From the NCBI GenBank assembly GCA_038503035.1, contig JAVSML010021630.1, forward strand, positions 698,928-762,927: DNA of 64,000 nucleotides, read 5' to 3'. Source of the stretch: Crocodylus rhombifer (taxonomy: Eukaryota > Chordata > Crocodylia > Crocodylidae). Both the position numbers and the translations under genes were made by a program. Under the pieces are notes generated by a model that did no database searches, was not told the DNA's origin, and was given only the letters and a program-made list of their open reading frames with translations. Below, in pieces: positions 53,484 to 64,000 of this stretch (position 1 is its first letter; every line of letters begins with the position of its first letter).

Positions 53484-56400
53484 CCAGAGGCTGGTACGCA
53501 TGCAAGAAAGGCAGTCATTGAAGATGTAAGTAGGGTGCCAGGTCAAAAGCCCCCCTTATTCCATGCCTCCTCATCAAGGTTTTGTCTTTGTTGAGATAGG
53601 GACCTATGGCATTTCTGCTGACCTAACCCCCCTTCCAGGTTCTGTCACCCCATTCTCAACCCCTTCCCCACCCCACTGCCGCCAAAGGTTTGATGTTTTG
53701 TGTTAATTGGGAGGAGGGACCAAGCTGAAACATGGGCAGCGATCAACAGAGTTTCTTTAATAAACACAGGAAAAGTTTGGCAACCAGAACATTTTAAACT
53801 GAGGCATGTCTCTTCCTTGCCTCATATTCCCCCACACCCATGTAGGCTCCTGAGGGACGCTGGGAAGAGAGAAGGGAAGGGGAATGTGCCTGGGTAGCCT
53901 CAGTTGTTGCCAACACTGCCTGTGACAAGGGGCCAGTGGAGCCTAGGGCAGGAGACCCCTGGCCCAGTGCCAGGGTATAGGTACTTGAAGCCCTCCAGCC
54001 ATCTTTCAGGGATGGCTCCCACTAGGGTGAGGAGGTAGTTAGCCAGGCCTTTGCAGATCTGGATAGCCTGCCTCTATGTAGGACCAGGGCCCCTTCTCCC
54101 CATCCCTGTGCTCATGGTGCCAGGCCTGGTCTGTAGTTGAACTACTGCTTCCAGCAGTCTAGCTGCCCCTCGTGAACCAGGGCAGGCAGGGATAGGTTAG
54201 CCCCTTGACAAGGACTGGGGGGGGAGGGGGTCAATGACATCACTTATGATAAGATTAGGGACCCTAGGAGTGTAGCACCCACTCTCCATCAGCCTGGGGA
54301 AAGAAAGATGTGCAAGATGCAGTCATTATCCTCACTGGATGTGTGAAAGCTGGTGGCCTGGGCCCTGGATGCCTGTGTGTGTGTAGGCACATGCATACAC
54401 TCATACACAGAATCCAGGCATGCAGGACACACATACACGCACACTTATTGGGCACAGGGTAAGCTGGGTGGCCATGCACAGGATGGCCAGCTGGTGGTTC
54501 ATGGCCATAAGCGCACATACCTGCTGCAGTTCCTGGCTCTCCTTGCTTGGGTGTGCTGGCCAGGAAATGAAGGCATGAGCATGTCACGATGATGGCAGGG
54601 GATTGGGGGCTTGATGATCCATGCCCAGCAGCCAATCAGGGGTAGGCTGTCCATTTGGCTCTGTTCAGGAGTCTTCAGCAGCCCAGGTAGCCCATGGGGC
54701 ATGCTGGGAGGGGTGCAAGAGCTCCCCCTACCTGCTGGGCTTGGCCTATGCAGGCAGCCTCTAAACTTCACCCCACCAAAGGGCTAATATTTGTTCTGCT
54801 TGCTCCAGACCTAACCTTGGGTGCTTAGAGTAAAGCTCAGAAGTTAGAGCACTTGTGCCTCAGACTTTCTTGAATGCCTGTACTTAGCCAAGGACTCTAT
54901 CCCTGCTCTGGGTAGGATCAGGGGAAATGAGGGTGGCTGGGACTGATGCACCATGGGATCCTGGAGGGCTGCAAGTTGCTCATTTTATCTCCATGGAGCA
55001 GACTGAACAACACAAGCTAGATAGCATGGGCCAGAATTAACCCTAACCCTAACCTGAAATGGTGTAACTTTGAGACACTCTGAGGGTACATAGCACAAGT
55101 TAATGAACTTTAACATGTGGATGCTCACATTTAAAATGCCCTTAATATGTTCTAGGTTCAACATGTAACTTCACCCACATTTCCTATCACACAGATGGTG
55201 AGAGACCCTTTGTCAGGGGAATACCTGATCAGCTTCATCAGCTGACCACATAAGGAGATGCGCTGCTTGGTTACTCAGACATTTGGCATAACTAGTATTA
55301 TGGGTTTGGTTGCTTTCTTTCATGCATTCATTGCATTTCCAATGACACCTATTCAAAATTCAGTGAGTTTTAATAATCTATCTACCCAACCCAGTGGTCA
55401 CTAGGCCACTATTTCTCACTCCCAGTGGGTGTATCAACACATGCATTTGATCTGGGAGCAGTTTATCATGAGTAAACTACTCAGGCAGGTGTCTACACAT
55501 GCAGGTACTTGGGTGAAGATTTGCTGCTCATGGAAGCAATCTGCTCCCTCCCACACTGGCCTTTCACCTGCCCCCTGCAGCAGCCAGGGGTAACTCTAAG
55601 CTCCCCCTGGGTGGTAGCCCAGGGGCTAGCAAGGAGCATGGGTCCAAGAGGTTGCTCCCTGCCCCCAGGGGGCTGCCTGCTAATAGGAGCTCCTTGCCCT
55701 GGCTCCCCACTCGGGGTCAGGGGACTTGAAAAGACCTGCAGAGGAAGGACAGGTCCCAACCCCTGCCTTGATCTGCCAGTGGGGGCAGCTAGCAGTGAGC
55801 CCCTGGCTGAGTAGGGATTCCCTGCAGCTCTTTCAAAACCCCACACTGATGACAGTGAAAGCTGTGACAGCTTGGCCAGACCTACACATACTATAATCAC
55901 ATTGAAATAACAGTGCATCTTGCAGAAAAATGCAAGGTGGCAGCTTGGACCATGCAAAATAAAGCAAACCCAATTCATTTTATTCTCTGTGCTAGATTAT
56001 GCCAAATCATCATAGTGTTTATAATTTTTAAAAGCTAGGAAAGACACCCTCCTGCACAAAAGACAGTGGCTAGGGCAAAAATGGACTGTGGTGACAAGAC
56101 TGCCACAAGGAAAATTAGTCTCCACTAATGGTTGCAACCCATTAGGCATAGAGAAAGTACAGCTTGCAACACCCAATACTAGACCCATGCCATAAGATGA
56201 TAACAGTCATAATGATGGCCAGGGCAAGAGTGGATGGGGATAGTGAGAGCACTGTCAAGAGAACAAACAGGTGCTCCACTAGTGGTTGCAACCCACTAGA
56301 CATTGAGTTAGATAGGTCTCAATCCTCTACCACACCTGTGCCTAAAAGTAAAAGTGATCATTCCTCTAAAAGGAAAATTGTTGGCAGAGACCTGCCACAC

Positions 56401-56643
56401 TCATCACATGTGTTTGTCAAGCTACAAGAGCAAGAAAAAGAGGCTGAGCTGGTGTAACGAGAGAAGGCAAGGAAATGACATATACATTTCAATTCAGCTA
56501 GTAACTAAAGAAAACTAAAGACTAAATATACATTTCAAGCACAACCTGTAAAAGGAGCATTGAATACAGGAAAGATGTCCTGTACGTGACAAAATGTGCC
56601 TTGCTAAAGACATCCTCATATTTCTCAAAACATGTATTTAATT
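53484..56643. other. Intergenic, GC-rich in parts; MITE fragments
   Basis: 54770-54892 ends with GAATGCCTGTACTTAGCC, the right end of the family at 42789. 55424-55510 has GGGTGTATCAACACATGCAT and GTGTCTACACATGCAGGTAC, worn ends of the GTCTACACA group. 55037-55053 is a short AACCCTAACCCTAACC run. Frames in 54.2-54.8 and 55.5-55.9 kb look like GC-rich noise. No gene seen. Confidence 0.4.
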
Positions 56644-57102
56644 AGTCCAGAGGAGAGCCATGTGCATGATCAGAGGGCAAGAGAACAGGCCTTATGAAGA
56701 GAGGCTGAGAGCCATGAGACTCTTCAGCCTGGAAAAGTGTAGGTTCAGGGGGGACCTGGTGGCTGTCTATAGGTATATAAGGGGTGTGCATCAGGATCTG
56801 GGGGAACACCTGTTCACCAGAGCGCCCCAAGGAAAAACAAGGACCAGTGGTCACAAACTCATGGAAGACTGTTTTAGGCTGGACATAAGGAAAAACTTTT
56901 TTACTGTCTGAGCCCCCAAGGCCTGGAATAGACCCCCTCCAGAGGTGGTGCAAGCACCTACTCTGGACTCCTTTAAGAAGCATTCGGATGCTTATCTTGC
57001 TGGGATCTTTGGACCCTAGCTGACTTCCTGCCCTTGGGGCAGAGGCTGGACTCGATGATCTTCGAGGTCCCTTCCAGCCCTAACCTCTATGAAATCTATG
57101 GA
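56644..57102 (+). mobile_element. CR1 LINE 3' part
   Basis: Encodes the C-terminal ORF2 segment (YEERLRAMRLFSLEKCRFRG, then [14 protein letters not shown]) to a stop at 56909, and ends with the CR1 tail GAGGTCCCTTCCAGCCCTAA, then CTCTATGAAATCTATGGA. It is closely related to the minus-strand CR1 at 26458. Confidence 0.9.
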
Positions 57103-58475
57103 ATGCCTGAAGTGTTTCAAATGTCTCAATCATTCAATATCTGTCTGGAGTTTTCTAAGTGGACTGTCACTGGTATGGGCTATTGCAAATTTGCTCTATT
57201 GTTAAACAAAGACCCAAAGACAAGTCCAGTAATGAATGCCTCTAGGTATCTTGTTTAGGTAATCAAGACTCATCATATTTGATTGACTTACAACTTCCAG
57301 ACTGGTCAGAAACTGCCAGGAGAATAAGTTTTCACACCTGAACAAATCCAAAAACAGGATCTAAGCAGTTAACAAGTGTAATGTCATAATTCCCACCTCC
57401 ATAGGTGACTGGTATGGGGTGCACAGGGGTGTACATTCCCCTCAAAGGGGCCGGTGCCCCCCTGATGCCCAACACTGATGCTGTTGGTAGGGCTGGCGCC
57501 CCCCAACAGGGTTGGTGACTTCTGCAGGAGCCCCCCCAAATTCAGGAGGCACCAGTCACTCATGCCCCACTCCTCCCTGTTTTGTTTGGACTTTAATTCA
57601 CCAACCATCAAGAAAAAATGCTTTGAAGCTATACAGTTAAACAGTATAAGAGAAAAACAGATTTGCCAGCAAGGTGTGAAGTCCAGGTGAAAGACAGAGG
57701 AATCATTTTTCTCCACCTAGCTAGCACTAAGGTGAAGGATCCTGCTTGGTGAAGGCTGCAAGAAGACTGGACCAGGTTTCTGCCTGTACTGGTGAGAGAA
57801 ACATGCCTGTAGCTAAATACGTACTAAGACATTCTGTGATAGCTCATTTTATATTGGGAAAGAGTCTTTTTCTGTCATTTAGTTTTATAGCTTGTTTGTG
57901 GTATTGTTATTAAAGCCTTTCTGCTATTGATCAGATGAGGTGCCCTGTCAATTCTTAACTGTAGTAGGCTTAAAAATCCACTTTTAACTGCAACATGCAC
58001 TTTGACTGGCTGATCAGGGCATAGGGCTGGGTCACAATCATGGAGCTGGGCAGGGAACAGACTCTGCAGCCCCAACCAGCAGGGAACTCCCAGTCCCCGC
58101 TCCATGATGGGGCAGTGGGGGCTGGGAGTTTACCACCTCCCAGTGCTGGCCCCAGGACCATGGAGCTGATGCTGGGAGGTAAGGATCCCCTACCCTCCCA
58201 CTTCCCAATTGTGCTCTCAGAGCAGGGGGCTGGGAACTTCCTGCTGCTGGGTCAGGGAGACGTAGTCCCCATCCGGGCTTCTGTGACAGAGCTTGCCCTG
58301 GCAGCAGGCAGCTCTTGGGGGCAGGGAGCAATCTCCCTTCCCCTGCTGTCTGGGAGCAAATTTCCTCCTAGTCAGGTATCTACAGGAGTGCTACTGTGCA
58401 GTAACTAATCACAAGTAAATCTGCTACTTGCATTTACAGGTAGCAAATATACTGTGCCATAAGTGTGTGCACATG
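57103..58475. other. Intergenic sequence, GC-rich at 58.0-58.4 kb
   Basis: No exon recognised. The GC-rich part contains GGGCAGTGGGGGCTGGGAGT-type repeats and probably belongs to a larger worn element whose right end is near 58850 (GTAGACACACCCAG). Confidence 0.35.
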
Positions 58476-58777
58476 TAGGGCATGTCTACACATTGCTGTA
58501 CAGTGATGTTGTTAGAGCACCATATTTTAGTATTTCCTTTTGGAAGTACTAAAGCATGGCACAGTATGGGTAGTTACTGTGCCATGTGCATGGCGCGCAG
58601 TTAGATTTCACTGCTATGTCACTGTAGCAGTGTGCTATAACCAGGGAGTATGCTGCTACTGCAACATAGCTGGCAATCATGTGTAGACCCATGTGATCAC
58701 TGCATCACCACAGCGCACTGTACAGTGATGTAGCATGTCGCTACATTGCCATAGTGTGATGTGTAGACATACCCATA
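58476..58777. mobile_element. Harbinger-like MITE
   Basis: The left end TAGGGCATGTCTACACATTG and the right end in reverse complement TATGGGTATGTCTACACATC are inverted repeats. The interior has several CTGTACAGTGATGT and CACTGTA-type inverted motifs, so the element can fold extensively. TA-containing flanks at both ends. Confidence 0.78.
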
Positions 58778-59158
58778 GACATGCACACTTACTGAGCAGT
58801 AAACTGCTCTATTGAGCAGTAAAGCATCTCATGTAGACACACCCAGTAAGTATCTATGGAAAGAAATTATCCTTTGAGAGCGGGGAGCAGGTAAATTGAG
58901 TCACACATAATTCCAGAAATTCCCCAGATTCTCCACAATTTTTTTCTACAAACAGTAAAATAATGGCTCAGCTGTTCCTAATCCATGTTTTTATGATTTA
59001 AAGATGAGATTTTAAAAGGTACCTAAGAGCTTTGTCTGCTCTCAGAAACCACTTCCATGACTGCCTCATGCATATGAGCTGCTTGAGTGCAGGATGGGGG
59101 AGGCACACCGAAGGCCTGGAAGAACTCTGAAGCAATGCTGTTACACTTATATTCTTTT

Positions 59159-59689
59159 GGGCACATCTACATGACGTGTTAATGCACATTAGCATAAGTG
59201 AATGAGCATTTTGGGTACACAGTTACACATGCAAGCCCTTAATGTGCATTAACTTAAGCTAATTGTGGCTAAATTTGATACCTGCAAATGCAGGTGTGAT
59301 TAGTTAAAACACATTAACACATGTATAGACATGACCTGGCACTAACTTTAGCACCAGGTCTGCCCAGCCACTATGGGGCCTACCTGAGCCCAGCTCCAGG
59401 GCTGGCCACCTCTCCTGGCTTCAATTTGAGACTAAAGTTAGTCCCAAATGCTGGCAGCTGACTCTGGCTTCAACTTGGGACTAAAGTTAGTCCCAACTGC
59501 TGGCCATGTGGCTGGAGACTGTAGCTCCCCCCAGTGACCACAGGGACATGTAGCAGGATTGGAGGGATTTGGGACTAACTTGAGTCCCAAGTGCCTGCAT
59601 GTGTAGACACCTGCCAAAAAACACTTAATGCTAATTAGCTTAATGTACATTAAATTTAGTCATACTTATTTGCATATGTAGATATGCCC
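59159..59689. mobile_element. Harbinger-like MITE with internal palindromic duplication
   Basis: The left end GGGCACATCTACATGACGTG and the right end in reverse complement GGGCATATCTACATATGCAA are inverted repeats. TTT lies on both flanks, a 3-bp duplication. At about 59416-59505 a 45-bp block is repeated twice, each holding a GGGACTAAAGTTAGTCCC-like palindrome. Confidence 0.8.
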
Positions 59690-61300
59690 TTTGAGAAGTA
59701 CCCAGGACAGGTAGAATATGAGAGTCACTGTGATTGGTGCAGGCAGGTAGGAAGCAGTCAGCTATTTTGGTTTTGCCATATACAGAAGATTAGCCAGGTT
59801 GCTATATGTGGACTTGGAAAGCAATTTACCCCCTCAGAATACAGTGGAAACCTCTAGGGGTTTTGACATTCCAGCAGGGATTGTTTTCTAGGACCATCTA
59901 GACGTAACAAGTACAGTGAGTTGCCTGCCATGGTGAGGGACCCTGGGCCTTTTCTTCCTTTTGGTCTCTTGTTATTTGACAACAGTTTAATTTCTTGAAG
60001 CCTCTGGAATTTACAGGCTCATTGGCACTAATTGCAAGAGGTTCCTTCCCACCCTTCGCCCAGTAGGATATTAAATGATATGATTTGTAAAGGAAAAATT
60101 GTTTATAAAGTGGATCCAACAGAAGCTGTATTTACACCTACTTGTTTACTCAGTCATGCCCTACAGCAGAAGTGGACAACTATTCCCCCAGAGGAGTTCT
60201 TGTTAACCATCCCCATTGATATTCAGCTGTCAAATGACTATGCTTTTTCTGGTGGTCTGGAAAATGGTTTAGCTGCTTGGGGTATTCACATGACCCCATT
60301 ACTACACAAGTACCTCACTGTCCTTGTTCTTAATGCTTTTGTCCTCACAACTCCTTTATGAGACAGAGAAGCGTCAAGATCAACATGTTATACATGGAAG
60401 ATTTAGGTAGAGACAGGCTGCATCCACGCTACAGCAGTGTGGCGGGGTCCATGCTACAGCAGAGCTGTGGCAGGAGGAATCATCCCTTACTGACAGAGCT
60501 GCACCAACAGAAGTCCTAAGAGTGGACTGTCCTGATTTAGCTTATTTCACTCAGGGTGGGAGGCAATTTTCCTTTCTTGTACACCCTTTGTGGTAGTATA
60601 GTTTTATGTACCTATTAGCACACCTCACTTCAAGGGCAGATGAGTGGAGGGGTCATAGCAGGCAATCCCCAAACACAGTCCTGTGGTTCCAGCACAGATC
60701 CAAACTGCAGGGGGGAGGAGGACAAAAGGAGGCTGCATGGGCTGCTACTTACCATCCTTGGAAAGTGAGATTTGTCCTGTTGTGGGTTGGGTCTTCTGGG
60801 GCACTGGTTCCCTGTGGGCTAGGGATGGCTGGGATGCTGAAGATCAGGGTAGGATACTCCATATTGCCTGCTGCTGGCAGATGATGTTTGCCAAGAATAT
60901 CCAGAAAACAAAACAACAAATAATTTGTTTTGCAAACAGTCTTGCAAAGATTGCAGTGTGTGCAAAGCAAGGGGGGTATGGAGTACAGCTTGTCTCTCGT
61001 GAAAGGCAATGGGAGAAACTGGGAGAAATTCCAGGTCCCATTGTTCAAGTCTGGGTCCATTTCGGAGTCCTAATGCAGACCATGTGGCTTTTGCAGATGA
61101 CCAAGGAATCTGCAATCTGGCTCATTGCCGAGATTGCTGTGCTGGCCTGCAAGGGCAGCCTATCTTCAACCATGGCTGCACTGGAGTCCTTGTTGCTTTC
61201 CTGGCAGACACAGACCACTGTGTCTCCTCATTTTCAGACATGACCATGTCACTGACTGTGAAGATATGGGACAGTTTCTCATCATGGGTGCTCATGACCC
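59690..61300. other. Intergenic sequence; no reliable gene
   Basis: Short frames at 60032-60361 and around 60.7-61.2 kb show no recognised family. 60420-60475 has CATCCACGCTACAGCAGTG repeated in part, MITE-like. Some of the 60.6-61.3 kb part may belong to the element coding the Myb-like domain next door. Confidence 0.35.
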
Positions 61301-61306
61301 TGACAC

Positions 61307-61543
61307 TCATGACCCTGACACACTGTTGCTGTCCCAAGTCCTTGCAAACTGCCGCCTCGGTATTTTGCCCTTGGACTGACACTGGGCCCAGTCACAGTTA
61401 TGCCCCCAGGCCACCATTTCTTTCACAATCCATTTGTAGGCTGCCTTATTTTGGTGGTTTGATGGGAACATTGGCTCAATCTTGATCTCATTCCAGATGT
61501 CAATGACATTCATAACCTCCTCCCCCGTCCAGCTGCTGTGCAC
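61307..61543 (-). pseudogene. Myb/SANT-like DNA-binding domain remnant
   Basis: Reading from 61543, the first 58 residues contain WTGEEVMNVIDIWNEIKIE, then NKAAYKWIVKEMVAWGH and CDWAQCQSK. This is the three-helix pattern of Myb/SANT-like domains (W at helix 1, Y-x-x-I in helix 2, C-x-W-x-Q-C-x-x-K in helix 3), as in transposon-associated Myb proteins and their domesticated relatives. After QCQSK the frame loses similarity, and a tandem GTCAGGGTCATGAG duplication follows on the minus strand. Probably a decayed DNA-transposon gene or retrocopy. Exact family uncertain. Confidence 0.55.
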
Positions 61544-61779
61544 CTGGACTGAGGGGCCATGACAGAGGGATGATGGATGGATGTGTGGGGATACAAAAGT
61601 CTGAACTTTCCTTGGTGGGTGGTGGATGGGTCTGATGACCTCCCTGGCAGCTGAATGAAGATCCCCAGTGGTTGGTGGTGTTTGCGGTCCCCAGCAGTTG
61701 TGGTGTTTGTGACTGATTCACTGAATGCAGGCTCCAATGCAGATCCCAAATGGGTGGCAAGTATGAAATGGCTGGCAAG

Positions 61780-64000
61780 TCACCACGCAGGGCAATGAAT
61801 AGGTGGAGGTGGCCACCTGGGGCCTGTCACCTCTGAACAGTAGACTTCTGCAATCAGGGCCAGAGTGATCACACTGAGTTCAGGAGGGGTGGGGATTGGG
61901 GCTGAAGTGGTGCATTGTGGGAAGCCTAGAGCACAGCTTGGCCTGCTTGTCCCAGGATGATGTCCTGGGACAGCTGTTCGGATTTCTTTCCTGCACACCT
62001 TTTTGTAGCTCTGTCCAGCAACAAGCAACAAGGACAGCTGAACAATCATACTTTATCCTAGGAGAAAATGTTTCCTCCTGGGACAAGAGCAACTTCTGTT
62101 CAGTAGCCATAGTGCAAACATGACCTAAGTGACTTGACTAGGGACACCCAGAAAATCAGTGGCAAAGCAAGGAATACGCTAACCCATGGGCCATCCTTTC
62201 TCTCTAGTTTTTTATCCACCCATTACCAGAAGGCCTCTGGAGCAGCAGATCTAACAGGTCTTACCCCTGCAAAATGAATTTCATTAGTGGCCATTCACTG
62301 CCCTGGACTGAGGCTTTGTCTATACATAACAGTTGTGTGAGTTAAATCAGTTCTTATTCTTATTCAGCCTGGAAGTCTGGAAGCCAGTGACTCAAAACCA
62401 CACAACCATCATTCTGTATTGTACATCACTGAAAAATCACAATACAATGTATCTGCAGGCCAATTTTCACCAGCCTTTCAGAAGCAGCAGTTTCAACTAA
62501 AAGCACCGTCATTTGGTATAAGCTGTTATTCTCTCTTTCAGAATTGCCAAGCCCTTCAGAATTCGCCTCCTGAGACAGCATGTGACCCTTGTTTTCCCCT
62601 GTGATAGAGGTCTGCAAAGCCCCACAGACGAACTACACCGAACTATACACCCAAACAAGTGAGTGCTGTGGCAGATTTTCCTACCTGTAAACAAAGACAG
62701 TGGAGGGGGGAAAGGAAAGAAAAGAAATGCAGAAGTCAGACCTAGGTAAATAGGATAAAAAGGCCTCTCAGTTGAAAAGGAGCGATCATTATAGCACATG
62801 ATGGTTAAACACATTTTGCTGATGTTTTCACATTTACATTTTAATCATCAGTTCAGCACCTTTCAGCTCCTGGGGCTCTTAGACAGGTAATTTAATTTTT
62901 GACTGTAACAACTGATCAACAAGTTGGAGGGAGCCCATTCTAGGAAACTGGTTACGGTTTTATACAGTGTACTTGGATTTACTTCCTAGGCAAAAGTTTG
63001 CTATTATATAATGATGTTTTTTTTTACATGAGTGGATAAGCCAAAATAACATGCTGGAGTAGCAGTGCCTGTCTGGGGTAGGCTCTACAGTCATTCCTGC
63101 ATGTTCCTCATTCTCCTATAGGGCAACAGTGAGTATGGCCCTTCTGCATCTCACTTCATGTCTTGAACTTCTAGCAAAGGGCCTTAGCAAGAGGGTTAAC
63201 AGGAACCCTGAAGATCCCTGCATGACACTTTCCTCCTGACTTAATGGTTTAGGCACTCAAACACATGGGTTTGAACCCTTCTCAGACCAAGGAGGTAATT
63301 TGTACTTGGGTCTTTCACACCCTGAGAGTGTGTCTGAACCATTAGACTATTATGTAAATGGGGACCACTAACATTGCCTTCATCCCCAGAAAAGGAGGAA
63401 GTGCAACTGCATTTTGTGAGAAATCTGTATGTATCAGTGTGTGCTGGGCCTGCTAGGAGAATATCTACGAGATTGAGGCCCTGGGAAGCTTGAGCCTATG
63501 AGCACCTAGTTTCTGGTCCCAGTTGTGCATATGGGTGTGGTATATGCTTCCTCAGTGGGCTCACTGGAGCATGGTGCTCACCAGCTCAATTGTTAGGGAC
63601 TGCTGGAATTTGCACTCAAAGTGTGCTGTGAGGCAGCTCCTTTAATCTTGGAGTTGCCCCCATGGTGCCCCCCCATGCCCCATTGTTGATTGGTAGAGGG
63701 GCCCTATCAGCCCTGCTGCTTCCTACTACTTTCTGATGGCTGGGAGGTGCAAACCACAGCCTGAACTATTCTGCTGTTCTTTGCCTCCTGGCTGGAATGT
63801 GCCCTGACTCAGATGAATGTCTGTGACGATGTGTTACAGCTGGGCTCCATCCCACTGGGACAGCACAAAGGGAACTGAGTTGGGGTGGGGAGGGATGGAG
63901 GTGACATTGGGTTCCTATGTGGCAGAGAGCTGTCTGTGCCATAGGGTGGACCACTGTGAACCCAAAGGCTGGCTATATTTGAGCACTGGCACAAGCAAAT
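61780..64000. other. Right end of window, nothing recognised
   Basis: Mixed sequence with no exon showing SCPP features (signal peptide, SSEE, Pro/Gln-rich) and both splice sites. ENAM is expected beyond AMBN on the same strand but was not identified here. Confidence 0.4.

Noticed and set aside
55288..55362. A signal-peptide-like ATG frame (MGLVAFFHAFIAFP) followed by GTGAGT, considered as an ENAM first coding exon.
   Set aside because: No convincing acceptor in front, the donor lies 8 codons after the expected exon end, and no following SCPP exon was found.
60032..60361. A 109-codon frame on the plus strand.
   Set aside because: No recognised family, splice sites or neighbouring exons; plausible by chance at this size.
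1..64000. CRISPR arrays, bacterial operons, rRNA or functional tRNA genes.
   Set aside because: None present; the sequence is vertebrate nuclear DNA and the only tRNA-like sequence is the diverged SINE head at 52981-53064.

Overview
This is vertebrate nuclear DNA, most likely from a crocodilian. It contains large introns, GT-AG splice sites, many CR1 LINEs (one ends in the ATTCTATG-type microsatellite), hAT and Harbinger-like MITEs, and a gammaretrovirus-like provirus. The two host genes are enamel-matrix SCPP genes with apparently open exons, and CR1-dominated DNA with working enamel genes points to a toothed archosaur. Species is inference. || HOST GENES. Both are on the plus strand, in the order known from other amniotes. 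(1) AMTN (amelotin): five coding exons from 415 to 8175. The signal-peptide and next exon lie left of the window. The last exon carries an RGD motif. (2) AMBN (ameloblastin): a candidate promoter and 5'UTR exon near 35.6 kb, a signal-peptide exon at 36455, and nine further coding exons ending at 48749 (407 codons). Every intron is phase 0 and every internal coding exon is a multiple of three, as expected for SCPP genes. The next gene of the cluster, ENAM, is expected further right; I could not recognise any of its exons by 64000. || LAYOUT. 1-9074: AMTN 3' part with intronic hAT, Harbinger-like and CR1 insertions. 9075-14834: minus-strand provirus with two 376-bp LTRs, ATAT target duplication, tRNA-Arg primer site, leader plus gag MA, a non-viral block replacing most of gag, NC, PR, truncated RT, IN and env. 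It sits 19 bp beyond an AMTN poly(A) signal and is broken in every gene. 14.8-26.3 kb: intergenic, with nested hAT elements and MITEs. 26.3-29.5 kb: CR1 cluster with one CR1 inserted into another of opposite strand. 29.5-35.5 kb: a hAT with perfect target duplications, a MITE, and another hAT. 35.6-49.1 kb: AMBN. 49.1-64 kb: intergenic, with MITEs, a second hAT copy that hosts a tRNA-Arg-headed SINE with CR1 tail, CR1, and a Myb/SANT-like remnant. || HOW IT WORKS TOGETHER. AMTN and AMBN encode secreted proteins used by ameloblasts (AMBN in enamel matrix assembly, AMTN in maturation-stage adhesion and mineralisation). They arose by tandem duplication and still share a near-identical short SSEE exon. 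Nearly everything else is transposon-derived. I found no CRISPR, operon or unknown multi-gene system. The most unusual items are the glycoGag-like leader frame, the host-like block inside gag, and the SINE whose head resembles an unspliced tRNA-Arg(UCU).
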